NCBI GenBank assembly: GCA_937992175.1
Contig: CALKLF010000014.1
Span: forward strand, 1 to 59,404
Reading direction: 5' to 3'
Origin: an uncultured Fimbriimonadales bacterium
Lineage (GTDB): Bacteria; Armatimonadota; Fimbriimonadia; Fimbriimonadales; GBS-DC
DNA: 59,404 nt
This document shows positions 43,539 to 51,218 of this stretch, piece by piece. The position numbers and the translations under genes are program-made. Position 1 is the stretch's first letter. Each line of letters opens with the position of its first letter. Below the pieces are notes generated by a model. It was not told where the DNA came from and ran no database searches. It was given only the letters and a program-made list of their open reading frames with translations.

Positions 43539-43556
43539 CCCGTTGCCTCCCTCCCT
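43524..43556. terminator. Possible terminator between dapF and the small lipoprotein gene
   Basis: GGAGGGAAG, a 14-nt loop, then CCTCCCTCC. There is no strong T-run, so this is tentative. Confidence 0.35.
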
Positions 43557-43577
43557 CTCGCACTAAGGTACAGTCGC

Positions 43578-43778
43578 TTACTGACCGCCGCCCTGCTCGC
43601 CGCCCTGCTCGCCAGGGGTAGCAGGCGTGCTCGTCGTTCCACTAGCGTCACCGCTCGGCGTGGTGGTACCAGCGCCGCCGCCCGTTTCGCCGCTTTGCTC
43701 CTGCGAGCCGCACGCGCTCAGCGCCAGCGACGCGGTCAGCGCCAACAGCGACAGACCGAACAGAATCCACTTCTTCAT
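43578..43778 (-). CDS. Small Gly/Thr/Gln-rich lipoprotein
   Basis: A 66-residue product. The N-terminus is a textbook lipoprotein signal: MKKW, a hydrophobic core and the lipobox LSAC at about residue 23. The mature part is a low-complexity tail of Gly, Thr, Ser, Pro and Glu/Gln ending GEQGGEQGGGQ, probably disordered. GAGGAGG before ATG 43778 decides the start. It has its own TATAAT box (43822-43827) and a palindrome in its leader. Function unknown. Confidence 0.75.
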   Translation of the reverse strand: MKKWILFGLSLLALTASLALSACGSQEQSGETGGGAGTTTPSGDASGTTSTPATPGEQGGEQGGGQ

Positions 43779-43800
43779 GTTAACCTCCTCTGAGTGTGAT

Positions 43801-43817
43801 GTGCGCACGATGCGCAC
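43801..43817. promoter_or_regulatory. Perfect palindrome in the leader of the small lipoprotein gene
   Basis: GTGCGCA-CGA-TGCGCAC, placed just after the probable transcription start. It could be an operator or an RNA hairpin. Confidence 0.4.
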
Positions 43818-43821
43818 GCGA

Positions 43822-43827
43822 ATTATA
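43822..43827 (-). promoter_or_regulatory. -10 box of the small lipoprotein gene
   Basis: TATAAT preceded by CAGG; the leader runs to ATG 43778. Confidence 0.5.
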
Positions 43828-43889
43828 CCTGTGCCGTTTTCGGGAATTCAAGGGGCATAAAAGGCTATCTATATAGCGTCGTCCGATAG

Positions 43890-43918
43890 AGAAAACGCGG
43901 GGGAGATACTCCCCCGCG
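43890..43918 (-). terminator. Rho-independent terminator of the cold-shock gene
   Basis: On the minus strand: CGCGGGGGAG-TAT-CTCCCCCGCG followed by TTTTCTC. Confidence 0.8.
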
Positions 43919-43943
43919 TGGTCGTTTCCGTCTTTAAGACTGC

Positions 43944-44144
43944 TTACTTCGGGACAACATTCCGCGCCTGCAGACCCTTAGGACCTTGCACGACTTCGAA
44001 TTCAACGGACTGCCCTTCGTACAGCGTCCTGTGCCCCTGCATACTAATCGCAGAGTGATGCACAAAGACTTCACGACCGTCGTCCGCTACGATAAACCCG
44101 TAGCCCTTCTGGTCGTTGAACCATTTGACCTTACCCGTGTCCAT
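43944..44144 (-). CDS. Cold-shock domain protein (CspA family)
   Basis: Single-domain RNA chaperone of 66 residues. The RNP motifs are clear: [11 protein letters not shown] (RNP1) and VFVHHSAI (RNP2), framed by GKVKWFND and [18 protein letters not shown]. The length is that of CspA proteins. GGAAGGAGG precedes ATG 44144. The leader of about 60 nt from TATACT (44209-44214) could fold; in other bacteria csp leaders act as temperature-sensitive switches, but I cannot show that here. A strong terminator ends its transcript. Confidence 0.95.
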   Translation of the reverse strand: MDTGKVKWFNDQKGYGFIVADDGREVFVHHSAISMQGHRTLYEGQSVEFEVVQGPKGLQARNVVPK

Positions 44145-44596
44145 ACTAACCTCCTTCCGGGACTGTGTAGACGGGTCGACCACACACCCCCGATGGTGAT
44201 GCTGGAGTAGTATACCTGACGGGGCTGCCAAAAATTGCAAGGGCAGAGCGGAGGCGGAAACCGAATTGTGAGCCGAATCGACTGCAGGTAATAAGTCCCT
44301 CAAAGATTAAGGCGTCCCCTTGCCTACTGTTCTTTCTCCCCCCTCCCCACCTCCCCCGTGAACGGGGGAGGCGTCGTCGCTGCCCGCGTGTGCGCCCCCT
44401 CCACGCTTGCGGGGAGAGGGTTGGGGTGGGGGCGGCGGCTTCGGCAGGCGTCAAGGCAAAAAGGGACGATTTAATGCGGGGGGCGCACATAAGCACGCCT
44501 CCCACGGAGAGTTGGTGGCACTAGGAACCCTCGATGGGTATAACTTACCCCTCGCTGCAATTGGAGTGACAGCACGGGTCGCCAGAGCGGACTGGA
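44145..44596. other. Region between csp and pyrE
   Basis: Holds the csp leader and promoter, then repeat sequence at about 44335-44455: CTCCCCCGTGAACGGGGGAG, and a degenerate element ending GGAGAGGGTTGGGGTGGG, related to the CCCTCTCCC family. The rest (44456-44596) shows no gene, RNA or hairpin that I can support. A forward ORF crossing it is antisense to pyrE. Confidence 0.5.
44209..44214 (-). promoter_or_regulatory. -10 box of the cold-shock gene
   Basis: TATACT preceded by CAGG; leader of about 60 nt. Confidence 0.45.
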
Positions 44597-45151
44597 CTAC
44601 CGACTCCCCCGCTTCATCAGGGGAACCCCATGCTGACAGAGGGGGCACTCTTCAGGGGCGTAGCTTTTCGCGGGCAGGCGCAGCGCGCTCGCCAGCGGCG
44701 CGCCAAAGTCAATCGGCGACTCGGAACGGTCAATCAGCACGCCAATGCCCACCACCTTCGCCTGATACTGCTCCAGCAAATCCAGCACCTCGCGAATCGA
44801 GGTTCCCGTGGTCAGCACATCGTCCACCACCAGCACGTGCGTCGCAGGCTCAAGCACGCTGCCTCTCCGAAAGGCGCGCCCCTCGCCCTCGCGCTCGGCG
44901 TAGAGGGCGCGTACCCCCAGCTGCCGCGCCGCCTCGCAGGCGACCAGCACACCACCCAGCGTCGGACCCACAACGACCTCCACTTTGCGCCAGGGCGTTT
45001 TCACCAGCATGGCGTCCACCCAGTCCTCCAGCATGCGCGGCTGCTCCAGCAGGCGGAACTTCTCGAAATAGATGTCGCTATGCCTGCCCGAAGTGAGCAA
45101 AAAATGCCCGTGCAGCACCGCGCCGATGCGCTCCAGCTCGCAAAGGCTCAT
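44597..45151 (-). CDS. pyrE: Orotate phosphoribosyltransferase
   Basis: Converts orotate and PRPP to orotidine monophosphate in pyrimidine synthesis. The frame shows TSGRHSDIYFEKFRLLE, VVGPTLGGVLVACEAARQLG and the PRPP-binding motif VLVVDDVLTTGTSIREV. The 184-residue length is normal. A cysteine pair near the C-terminus (EECPLCQHG) is seen in some long-lived bacterial forms. It overlaps the end of panB by 4 nt (ATGA-type overlap), so the two are translationally coupled although their pathways differ. Confidence 0.95.
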   Translation of the reverse strand: MSLCELERIGAVLHGHFLLTSGRHSDIYFEKFRLLEQPRMLEDWVDAMLVKTPWRKVEVVVGPTLGGVLVACEAARQLGVRALYAEREGEGRAFRRGSVLEPATHVLVVDDVLTTGTSIREVLDLLEQYQAKVVGIGVLIDRSESPIDFGAPLASALRLPAKSYAPEECPLCQHGVPLMKRGSR

Positions 45152-45957
45152 TTCTCGACCTCGAAGCTATGTTCGGGCGCAGGGAACTGACGCAGGCGCA
45201 CTTCGTCAGCATACTGGCGCAAGGCGGCGACGATGGTCTCGCGCAGTTCTGCGTAGCGTTTTGTGTGACGATAAGTCTTCTCGCTCAGCCCCAGAATGTC
45301 ATGCCAGACCTGGATTTCGCCGTCGCAGTGGACGCCCGCACCGATGCCTATCGTGGGGATTGGCACGCTCTCGGTGATGCGCTTCGCAAGGCTGGCAGGG
45401 ATGACCTCCAGCACGAGGCAGAACGCACCCGCCTCCTGAACCGCCTGCGCCGCCTCTAAGAGCCTCTCTTGCTCCGACGCCGTGCGTCCCTGCAGGCGGT
45501 AGCCCCCGAACTGATGAATCGATTGCGGAGTCAGCCCCAGATGCGCCATCACAGGGATCCCGATTCCGACCATCGCGCGAATCGATTCCAGCACGCGCGG
45601 GCTGGCGCCCTCCACCTTCACCGCCTCCGCCCCCGCCTGCATCAGCTTGCCCCCGTTGTAGACGGCGTCTTCGACCGACACGCCGTAGCTCAGGAACGGC
45701 ATATCCGCTACGAGCAGGGCGCGTTGTAGCCCACGCCGCACTGCCTTGAGGTGGTGCAGAATCTCCTCCAGCTGCACGAGCAGGGTCGTGTCGTAGCCGA
45801 GCATTGTGTTGCCGAGCGAGTCGCCCACCAGCACGACATCGACGCCCGCCGCGTCCGCGAGCTGCGCCGAGGGGTAGTCGTAGGCAGTAATCGCGACGAT
45901 GCGTCGCCCCTGCGCCTTCATCTGCTGCAGTGTGCGCGTGGTTATCTTCTCCGCCAT
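45148..45957 (-). CDS. panB: 3-methyl-2-oxobutanoate hydroxymethyltransferase
   Basis: First committed step of pantothenate synthesis: adds a hydroxymethyl group from methylene-tetrahydrofolate to ketoisovalerate. Family motifs: AITAYDYPSAQLADAAGVDV, VLVGDSLGNTMLGYDTTL, VADMPFLSYGVSVEDAV, GIPVMAHLGLTPQSIHQFGG and PTIGIGAGVHCDGEIQVWHD. The 269-residue length is normal. The open frame continues to 46578, but MAEKITTRT at 45957 is the family start, and TACAAT at 45965-45970 lies 7 nt upstream without a ribosome binding site. Confidence 0.95.
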   Translation of the reverse strand: MAEKITTRTLQQMKAQGRRIVAITAYDYPSAQLADAAGVDVVLVGDSLGNTMLGYDTTLLVQLEEILHHLKAVRRGLQRALLVADMPFLSYGVSVEDAVYNGGKLMQAGAEAVKVEGASPRVLESIRAMVGIGIPVMAHLGLTPQSIHQFGGYRLQGRTASEQERLLEAAQAVQEAGAFCLVLEVIPASLAKRITESVPIPTIGIGAGVHCDGEIQVWHDILGLSEKTYRHTKRYAELRETIVAALRQYADEVRLRQFPAPEHSFEVEK

Positions 45958-45962
45958 CGGTG

Positions 45963-46574
45963 TTATTGTACCTGTCGCCCGAATTGGCTCTGTAGCGCGA
46001 GGCGCACCGCCTGCCACTGCAACTTCAGCAACCGCTTGAGCAGGCGGATGCCCTCTTCGCATTCCTCTTGGGAGAGGGCTTTCGCCGCCGCGCCGCAGAA
46101 GTAGGCGAGGCACTGCATCGGGCGCAGCTCCTGAGGCAGGCGGCAGCCCGCGCAGGTGAGTTCGTTGCAGCAGCCCTGCGCTTGGAGGGCGTCGCGGTGC
46201 AGAATCTGCCCCTGCGCCTGCGCGATGCGTAGCCCCACCATCTCGCCCGTGCGCCGCCGCGCGCCGAGGTGCTGGGTATTCGGATCCTGCATCACTCTGT
46301 CCAGAAAGGCGTCGCGCTCGCGCGTGCCTTTGCAACAGTGCCCGCAGGTGGCGCACACATGGGCGTGGCTGTTGCTGATGCGCCCCAGCCCGCGCTGGAT
46401 TTCCATCCGCTGCAGGTTCAAATGCGCCCACGCGCGCGAAAATCGCACCGAGCGCATCCGTTCCTTGTGCGCCAAGATGCGTGCCGCGTGATTGCAGAAA
46501 ATCTCCCACGCCCGAAACACAGGGCGCGAGTAGAACAGAAACACTATACGCGTCGTCCAGCGGGCGGGTCTCAT
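45963..46574 (-). CDS. YkgJ-like cysteine-cluster protein
   Basis: A 203-residue protein with a dense cysteine cluster: CATCGHCC (residues about 74-81), then CCNELTCAGC and CLAYFC. The CxxCxxCC pattern is that of the YkgJ family, annotated as putative zinc- or iron-chelating proteins. The flanking parts are basic and helical. No signal peptide is evident. ATG 46574 follows GGAGG by 7 nt and overlaps the ABC ATPase stop by 4 nt, so it is probably co-translated with that gene. The panB promoter lies within its last codons. Function unknown. Confidence 0.65.
   Translation of the reverse strand: MRPARWTTRIVFLFYSRPVFRAWEIFCNHAARILAHKERMRSVRFSRAWAHLNLQRMEIQRGLGRISNSHAHVCATCGHCCKGTRERDAFLDRVMQDPNTQHLGARRRTGEMVGLRIAQAQGQILHRDALQAQGCCNELTCAGCRLPQELRPMQCLAYFCGAAAKALSQEECEEGIRLLKRLLKLQWQAVRLALQSQFGRQVQ
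45965..45970 (-). promoter_or_regulatory. -10 box of panB-pyrE, leaderless layout
   Basis: TACAAT preceded by CAGG, 7 nt before ATG 45957 (AACACCG between). Confidence 0.5.
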
Positions 46575-48406
46575 GCATTCACCTCCTGCAGAGTCGCCCC
46601 CACCATCGCCGCGCCAATCGCCTCGCGCGAGAACTCGTCCCGCGCAAACTCCGCCACAATCGCGCCCTTGAACAGCGCGGCGATGCGGTCGCAGTGTTCC
46701 ATCAGCTCGTCCAGGTCAAACGCAATCACCAGCGCCGCCATGCCCCGCTGACACGCTTGCCGAATGGCGGCGTAGGTCGCCTCCGCGCCGCGAATGTCCA
46801 GCCCGCGCGTGGGGGCATAGGCAATCAGCAGGCGCGGCTGCCCATACAACGCGCGGGCTATCACCAACCGCTGCTGGTTGCCCCCCGATAGTTGCACGAT
46901 GGGCGCACGCAGCGAGGGCACTTTCACCTGAAATCGCTGTATCAGCGTCTCTGCTCGCTGGCGCACGGCGCGGGGCTTGAACCAGCCCAGCGTATGCAGC
47001 TCGGGGTCGCGCTGTGCACCCAGAATCGCGTTCTCCAGCACGCTCCACTGCGCCGCCATCATCCTTCGGAAACGGTCGTCGAACAGATACCGAACGCCCG
47101 CCCGAATGCGCTGCGCGGTACTCCAGCGGTGGATGGGTTGCCCGTTCAGCAGGATTTCACCTTTGGCGACGGGGCGCAGTCCTGCCAGAGCCTCCATCAG
47201 CTCCAGTTGCCCGCTGCCGTCCACGCCCGCGATGCCGAGAATCTCGCCCGCGTGAAGGGTAAGGCTTAGCCCCTGCACGCCCCAGCCCCCGCGGTCGGAG
47301 GGGATGTAGAGGTTGCGAAGTTGGAGGACGCCCTCACCCCCTGACCCCCTCTCCCACGCCGTGGGAGAGGGGGAGCTTTTTGTGTCGTGGGCGGGCGTCT
47401 CTGTGTCACGAGCGGATGTCTCTGCGTCGTGCGTAGATGTCTCTGCGCCGCGCGTAGATGTCTCCGCGTCGCTCGGGGATGTCTCCGTGTCGCGCGTAGA
47501 TGTCTCCGCGTCGCGCGTAGATGTCTCTGCGCCGCGCGTAGGTGTCTCCGCGTTACGCGGGGATGTCTCTGCGCCGCGCTGGAAGCTCCCCCTCTCCCAC
47601 GGCGTGGGAGAGGGGGCTGGGGGGTGAGGGCGAACCTCCTCCCCCACAATCCACCGTGTCAGTGTTGGCGCGTCCACTTCCGAGATGGGCGCGTCCGCCA
47701 CCTTGCGTCCCCCGCGCAGCACCGTCACGAAATCGGCGTAGCGCAACGCCTCGTTCAGCTTGTGCGTCACCAGCAGAATCGTGCGTCCTTGCGCTTTGAG
47801 TCGGAGCAGCGTTTCAAACAGCGTATCTACATCGCGGGGCGGGAGCATCGCCGTCGGCTCGTCTAAGATGAGGATCTCGGCGTCGCGCCACAGGAGTTTG
47901 AGAATCTCCAGTTTCTGGCGGGCGGCGACGCTCAGTTCGGCGGCGGGACGGTTCCAGTCGGGCTGGAAGTCGAGGGCGGCGGCGAGTTGCTGTGCCTTCT
48001 CCAGCGCAGCGCGTCGGTTCAGCCAGCCCAGTGCGCCCGTCGGCTCCGCGCCTAAAATCAGGTTGTCCAGCGCGCTCAGTTCGGGGATGATGCTATAATG
48101 CTGGCTGACCATGCCGATATGATGGGCAATCGCGTCGGCGGGGCTACGGAAGCGAACGCGCTTGCCCTTGAGGTAGATTTCGCCTGCATCGGGCATATAG
48201 TAGCCATACAGGATGCGCATCAGCGTGGTTTTGCCTGCGCCGTTCTCGCCCATAATCGCGTGCAGCGTGGCAGGGGCGACCTGTAAATCCACGGCGTCGC
48301 AGGCGACGAGGTTGCCAAAGCGTTTGGTGATACCACGCAACTCGATGAGGGGCGTTGCGCCGTCTGCAGCAATCGCCGAGGCAGTCTGGACGGGCTGTAC
48401 CTGCAT
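46571..48406 (-). CDS. Double-domain ABC transporter ATPase (RbsA/NupO-like) with a 300-bp in-frame repeat insert
   Basis: ATP-binding subunit of a sugar- or nucleoside-type ABC importer, with two fused ATPase domains. Domain 1 has Walker A GENGAGKTTLM, Q-loop region IGMVSQHYSIIPELSALDNL, a weak signature ELSVAARQ and Walker B ILILDEPTAML. Domain 2 has a degenerate Walker A (GVDGSGQLELM), signature QLSGGNQQRL and APTRGLD, the usual RbsA-type asymmetry. The 611 residues exceed the usual 500-510 by about 100. That excess equals a repeat element (47330-47631, residues about 260-359) in the linker between the domains. Permease and binding-protein genes are not adjacent. TACACT lies 7 nt before ATG 48406. 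Confidence 0.9.
   Translation of the reverse strand: MQVQPVQTASAIAADGATPLIELRGITKRFGNLVACDAVDLQVAPATLHAIMGENGAGKTTLMRILYGYYMPDAGEIYLKGKRVRFRSPADAIAHHIGMVSQHYSIIPELSALDNLILGAEPTGALGWLNRRAALEKAQQLAAALDFQPDWNRPAAELSVAARQKLEILKLLWRDAEILILDEPTAMLPPRDVDTLFETLLRLKAQGRTILLVTHKLNEALRYADFVTVLRGGRKVADAPISEVDAPTLTRWIVGEEVRPHPPAPSPTPWERGSFQRGAETSPRNAETPTRGAETSTRDAETSTRDTETSPSDAETSTRGAETSTHDAETSARDTETPAHDTKSSPSPTAWERGSGGEGVLQLRNLYIPSDRGGWGVQGLSLTLHAGEILGIAGVDGSGQLELMEALAGLRPVAKGEILLNGQPIHRWSTAQRIRAGVRYLFDDRFRRMMAAQWSVLENAILGAQRDPELHTLGWFKPRAVRQRAETLIQRFQVKVPSLRAPIVQLSGGNQQRLVIARALYGQPRLLIAYAPTRGLDIRGAEATYAAIRQACQRGMAALVIAFDLDELMEHCDRIAALFKGAIVAEFARDEFSREAIGAAMVGATLQEVNA
47330..47631. repeat. Composite repeat element inside the ABC ATPase gene
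   Basis: About 302 bp. It starts GCCCTCACCCCCTGACCCCC and ends GGGGCTGGGGGGTGAGGGC. Hairpins CCTCTCCCACGCCGTGGGAG (about 47347) and CCTCTCCCACGGCGTGGGAG (about 47590) flank a 21-bp tandem repeat. Both ends match the element in mnmE. It stays in frame on the coding strand. Confidence 0.85.
47392..47582. repeat. 21-bp minisatellite (about nine units)
   Basis: On the plus strand units read GATGTCTCTGCGTCGTGCGTA with small changes; on the coding strand they encode heptads such as DAETSTR, DTETSPS and GAETSTH. There are no spacers between units. Confidence 0.85.
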
Positions 48407-48413
48407 GGTATAG

Positions 48414-48419
48414 AGTGTA
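48414..48419 (-). promoter_or_regulatory. -10 box of the ABC ATPase gene, leaderless layout
   Basis: TACACT preceded by GGG, 7 nt before ATG 48406 (CTATACC between). Confidence 0.45.
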
Positions 48420-48439
48420 CCCGTATCGTGCGACGGGGG

Positions 48440-48535
48440 TTATCCGTCCGCTTTCTTGGAGTGATGTAGGCGCAGCGTCTCCTCAAAAGCTTCCAGCGTG
48501 GGGGGTGTCCAGCGCGCGTTCTCAGCCGCAGCGTC
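48440..48535 (-). other. Open in-frame extension after the trxB stop
   Basis: After the trxB TGA the same frame stays open for 31 codons, including NARWTPPTLEAFEETLRL, and ends at TAA. Its composition looks protein-like (an amphipathic helix). It has no start codon of its own. It may be a remnant of a longer C-terminus, a read-through tail, or chance. Confidence 0.3.
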
Positions 48536-49471
48536 TCAGTGAAACTTCGCCGCGAGCCAGCGCTCGGCGTCCAGCGCCGCCATACAGCCCGTGCCTGCCG
48601 CCGTGACCGCCTGACGATACACCTTGTCCATCACATCGCCCGCCGCGAACACGCCCTCCACGCTCGTGTAAGTGCCGTTGCGCGTGATGATGTAGCCCTG
48701 TTCGTCCATTTCCAGGATGCCCTGAAAGATTTGCGTGTTGGGCGTGTGTCCTATCGCGATGAACACGCCGTCGATGGGGAAGTCGTACTCCTCGTCGGTT
48801 TTGAGGTTGTGCAGGCGCACGCCCGTGACCTTGCCCGCATTCACATCATAGATGTCGCGCACGACGGTGCTCCAGATGAATTCGATCTTGGGGTTGCGGA
48901 AGGCGCGCTCCTGCATGATTTTGGACGCCCGCAGCTCGTCGCGGCGATGCACCACATAGACCTTCTCGCAGTGGTTGGTGAGGTAGATTGCCTCTTCCAT
49001 CGCGGTGTCGCCGCCGCCGACCACGATGACTTTTTTCCCTCTGAAAAAGAATCCGTCGCAGGTGGCGCACGCCGACACACCCCGTCCCTGCAGTTTCGCC
49101 TCGTTCTCCAGTCCGAGCCACTTCGCAGACGCGCCTGTGGCGATAATCACAGCGAGGGCGCGATACTCCTTGCCCGCGTCGCTCCCCAGGCGGAACGGAT
49201 GCTCGCTGAAGTCCACCTTCGTAATCGTCTCGTAGAGAATGCGCGTATCGAACCGCTCGGCTTGCCTTCGGAACAGCTCCATCAGTTCCGGACCCTGCAC
49301 GCCGTCGGGGAAGCCGGGGTAGTTTTCGACATCGGTTGTAATCATCAGCTGCCCGCCGGGCTGGATTCCCGCGAACAGCAGGGGATGCAAACTCGCGCGT
49401 GCAGCGTAAATTGCCGCGGTGTAGCCCGCGGGGCCTGAGCCGACGATGATCAGTTTCTCTACGCCTTCCAT
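48536..49471 (-). CDS. trxB: Thioredoxin reductase
   Basis: NADPH-dependent flavoenzyme that reduces thioredoxin. The 311-residue product has the FAD motif LIIVGSGPAGYTAAIYAARA, GGQLMITTDVENYPGFPDG, the redox-active CATC in VSACATCDGFFF, the NADPH motif VIVVGGGDTAMEEA, and VEGVFAAGDVMDKVYRQAVT near the end. TACACT lies 10 nt before ATG 49471 with no ribosome binding site. It could supply the TlpA-like or other thioredoxin-fold proteins, but no thioredoxin gene is adjacent. Confidence 0.95.
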   Translation of the reverse strand: MEGVEKLIIVGSGPAGYTAAIYAARASLHPLLFAGIQPGGQLMITTDVENYPGFPDGVQGPELMELFRRQAERFDTRILYETITKVDFSEHPFRLGSDAGKEYRALAVIIATGASAKWLGLENEAKLQGRGVSACATCDGFFFRGKKVIVVGGGDTAMEEAIYLTNHCEKVYVVHRRDELRASKIMQERAFRNPKIEFIWSTVVRDIYDVNAGKVTGVRLHNLKTDEEYDFPIDGVFIAIGHTPNTQIFQGILEMDEQGYIITRNGTYTSVEGVFAAGDVMDKVYRQAVTAAGTGCMAALDAERWLAAKFH

Positions 49472-49481
49472 GTCGGCGCAA

Positions 49482-49487
49482 AGTGTA
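49482..49487 (-). promoter_or_regulatory. -10 box of trxB, leaderless layout
   Basis: TACACT preceded by GGG, 10 nt before ATG 49471. Confidence 0.45.
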
Positions 49488-49493
49488 CCCGAT

Positions 49494-51203
49494 TCAGGGT
49501 TTCATCTCCACGCGCAGGGTCTTTTCGTGCGTGTAGAGGGCGAAGCCGGGCGGCGCGCCTTTCGGCTTGCGCACATATTTGCGGAGCGTGTAGTCCACTT
49601 CCACCACGCGGGCGTGTTTGTCCGCGCTATGCTGCGCCGCGAGCCGCGCGGCGAACTCCAGCGTGCTTTTCGGCGTGCGCTGGGGCTGGTTCTCCGTGCG
49701 AATAATCACATGCGCTCCTGTGCCCGTGCGCACATGGAGCCACCAGTCGTTCGGCTTGGCGATTCGGGTGAGCAGGAAGTCGTTCGCCTGCGCGTTCTCG
49801 CCGACCAGCACCTGATAGCCGTCGGGGCTGAGGTGCAGGCGGATTTTGTGCCCTTCGAACGGGTCTTTCTCGGCGCGTTTGGCGGGGGCGAGCGGGGACG
49901 CCTCGCGCAGCCAGCCATGCGTCTTCGCCTGCTCATGAAGCTGGCGCAGCGTCGCCTCGTCGGGGTTGCGTTCCATCTCCAGCAGCGCGCCCTGTATCTG
50001 AGCGAGTTCGTCCTGCAGGCGTTCGAGGCGGTTCTGCAGCTCCGCGCGGCTTTCGCGGGCGCGGCGCGCCTTCTGGAAGTAGCGTTCGGCGTTCTCAGCG
50101 ACGGTTTTGTCGGGGTCGATGGGGATCTCAATCAGGGGCGTTTCGGGCTGTGTGTAATCGGGAGCGTGCAAGGCGGCTGTGCCTGCGGGCAGCGTGTGTC
50201 CATACGCCAGTATCAGCTCGCCGTACAGTCGCCATCGATCTGCCTGCTGGCTGTCCTGCAGGGCGCGTTGCAGTTCGGCGGCGGCGCGCTGGCGGGCTTC
50301 CAACGCGCGGCGCAGGTTCGGTAGCAGGCTCTGGCGCAGGCTGTCGATACGCGCCTGCTGAATGCGCTCCGCGAACACCTGCTCCCATGCAAGGTTGACG
50401 CTCGCGCGGGAGTGCTGCCACTTCGGGGGGAACTGAAGGCTGCGAAACGGGTACGCGCCGAGCGCGCGGCGGGTATGCGGTTCGCGAATGGCGACTGGCT
50501 CCCACAGCCCCTCGCGCAGCCGATGCGCCCATTCCAGCAAGCCGTCCAGCCCGCGCGCCTGCGCGATGGCTTCCAGCTCACCTGCGGTGAAACGGCTCAG
50601 CCCTTCCAGATGCGCCTGCCAGTCGCGTTCCGCGCCCATGCGCTCCCACAGCGCGCGCCAGTCGTCGTCGGACATCGTCCGGGGGTTCAGCAGCCCCGCT
50701 GTGCGCGTCGGGGGCAGCTGGTACGGCTCGCCCGCGCGAATCGGGCGCGCCTCGCTCTGACGCGGAGAAACCCACTTGATGGCGCTCCGAATCACCCCCA
50801 CTGGCTCCACAAGGATAATGTTCGAATGCTTGCCCATCAGCTCGACCATCAGCCGATAGACCCCATCGCGCGTCTGAATCTCGAACTGCACGATGCGGTC
50901 GAAGCCGACCATCTGCAGACTCCGAATAATCCCGCCGTCGATGTGCTTGCGCAGGCTCTGCAGGAACGGCGGGGGCGTGGGCGCGTTCGGCGTCTTGTGG
51001 CTGATGCAGTGCATCCGAGCGTGCTGCGCGTCGGCAGAAATGAGCAGGCGATGCTCCACGCGCTGGGCGTAGATGTGCAGCACGATGGTTAGCGCGTCGG
51101 GCTGGCGAATCTCCTGGATTCGCCCGCCCGCGAAAAAGCCGCGCTCCTGCAGCACGGCGTACAGGTTCAGGCTATCGAACGGAATCGGTTTCCGCGTATG
51201 CAA
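49494..51203 (-). CDS. rqcH: RqcH/NFACT-family ribosome quality-control protein
   Basis: NEMF-like factor that adds alanine tails to peptides stuck on obstructed 50S subunits; older annotations call it a fibronectin-binding protein. The 569 residues begin with the NFACT-N domain (IPFDSLNLYAVLQERGFFAG). They continue with KWVSPRQSEARPIRAGEPYQ, a long coiled-coil middle (about 280-420, including QRAAAELQRALQDSQQ), and the NFACT-R domain near the C-terminus (NDWWLHVRTGTGAHVIIRTE). The start is uncertain: TTG 51203 is the best in-frame candidate; no ATG fits. A TATAAC box lies 14 nt upstream. Confidence 0.88.
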   Translation of the reverse strand: MHTRKPIPFDSLNLYAVLQERGFFAGGRIQEIRQPDALTIVLHIYAQRVEHRLLISADAQHARMHCISHKTPNAPTPPPFLQSLRKHIDGGIIRSLQMVGFDRIVQFEIQTRDGVYRLMVELMGKHSNIILVEPVGVIRSAIKWVSPRQSEARPIRAGEPYQLPPTRTAGLLNPRTMSDDDWRALWERMGAERDWQAHLEGLSRFTAGELEAIAQARGLDGLLEWAHRLREGLWEPVAIREPHTRRALGAYPFRSLQFPPKWQHSRASVNLAWEQVFAERIQQARIDSLRQSLLPNLRRALEARQRAAAELQRALQDSQQADRWRLYGELILAYGHTLPAGTAALHAPDYTQPETPLIEIPIDPDKTVAENAERYFQKARRARESRAELQNRLERLQDELAQIQGALLEMERNPDEATLRQLHEQAKTHGWLREASPLAPAKRAEKDPFEGHKIRLHLSPDGYQVLVGENAQANDFLLTRIAKPNDWWLHVRTGTGAHVIIRTENQPQRTPKSTLEFAARLAAQHSADKHARVVEVDYTLRKYVRKPKGAPPGFALYTHEKTLRVEMKP

Positions 51204-51218
51204 GGAAGTCTTCGGTTG

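Noticed and set aside
44407-45096. 229-codon forward ORF
   Set aside because: Its second half is antisense to pyrE and its first half lies in repeat sequence.
47392-47582. Possible CRISPR array
   Set aside because: The 21-bp units are contiguous without spacers, vary between copies, and are translated within a gene.
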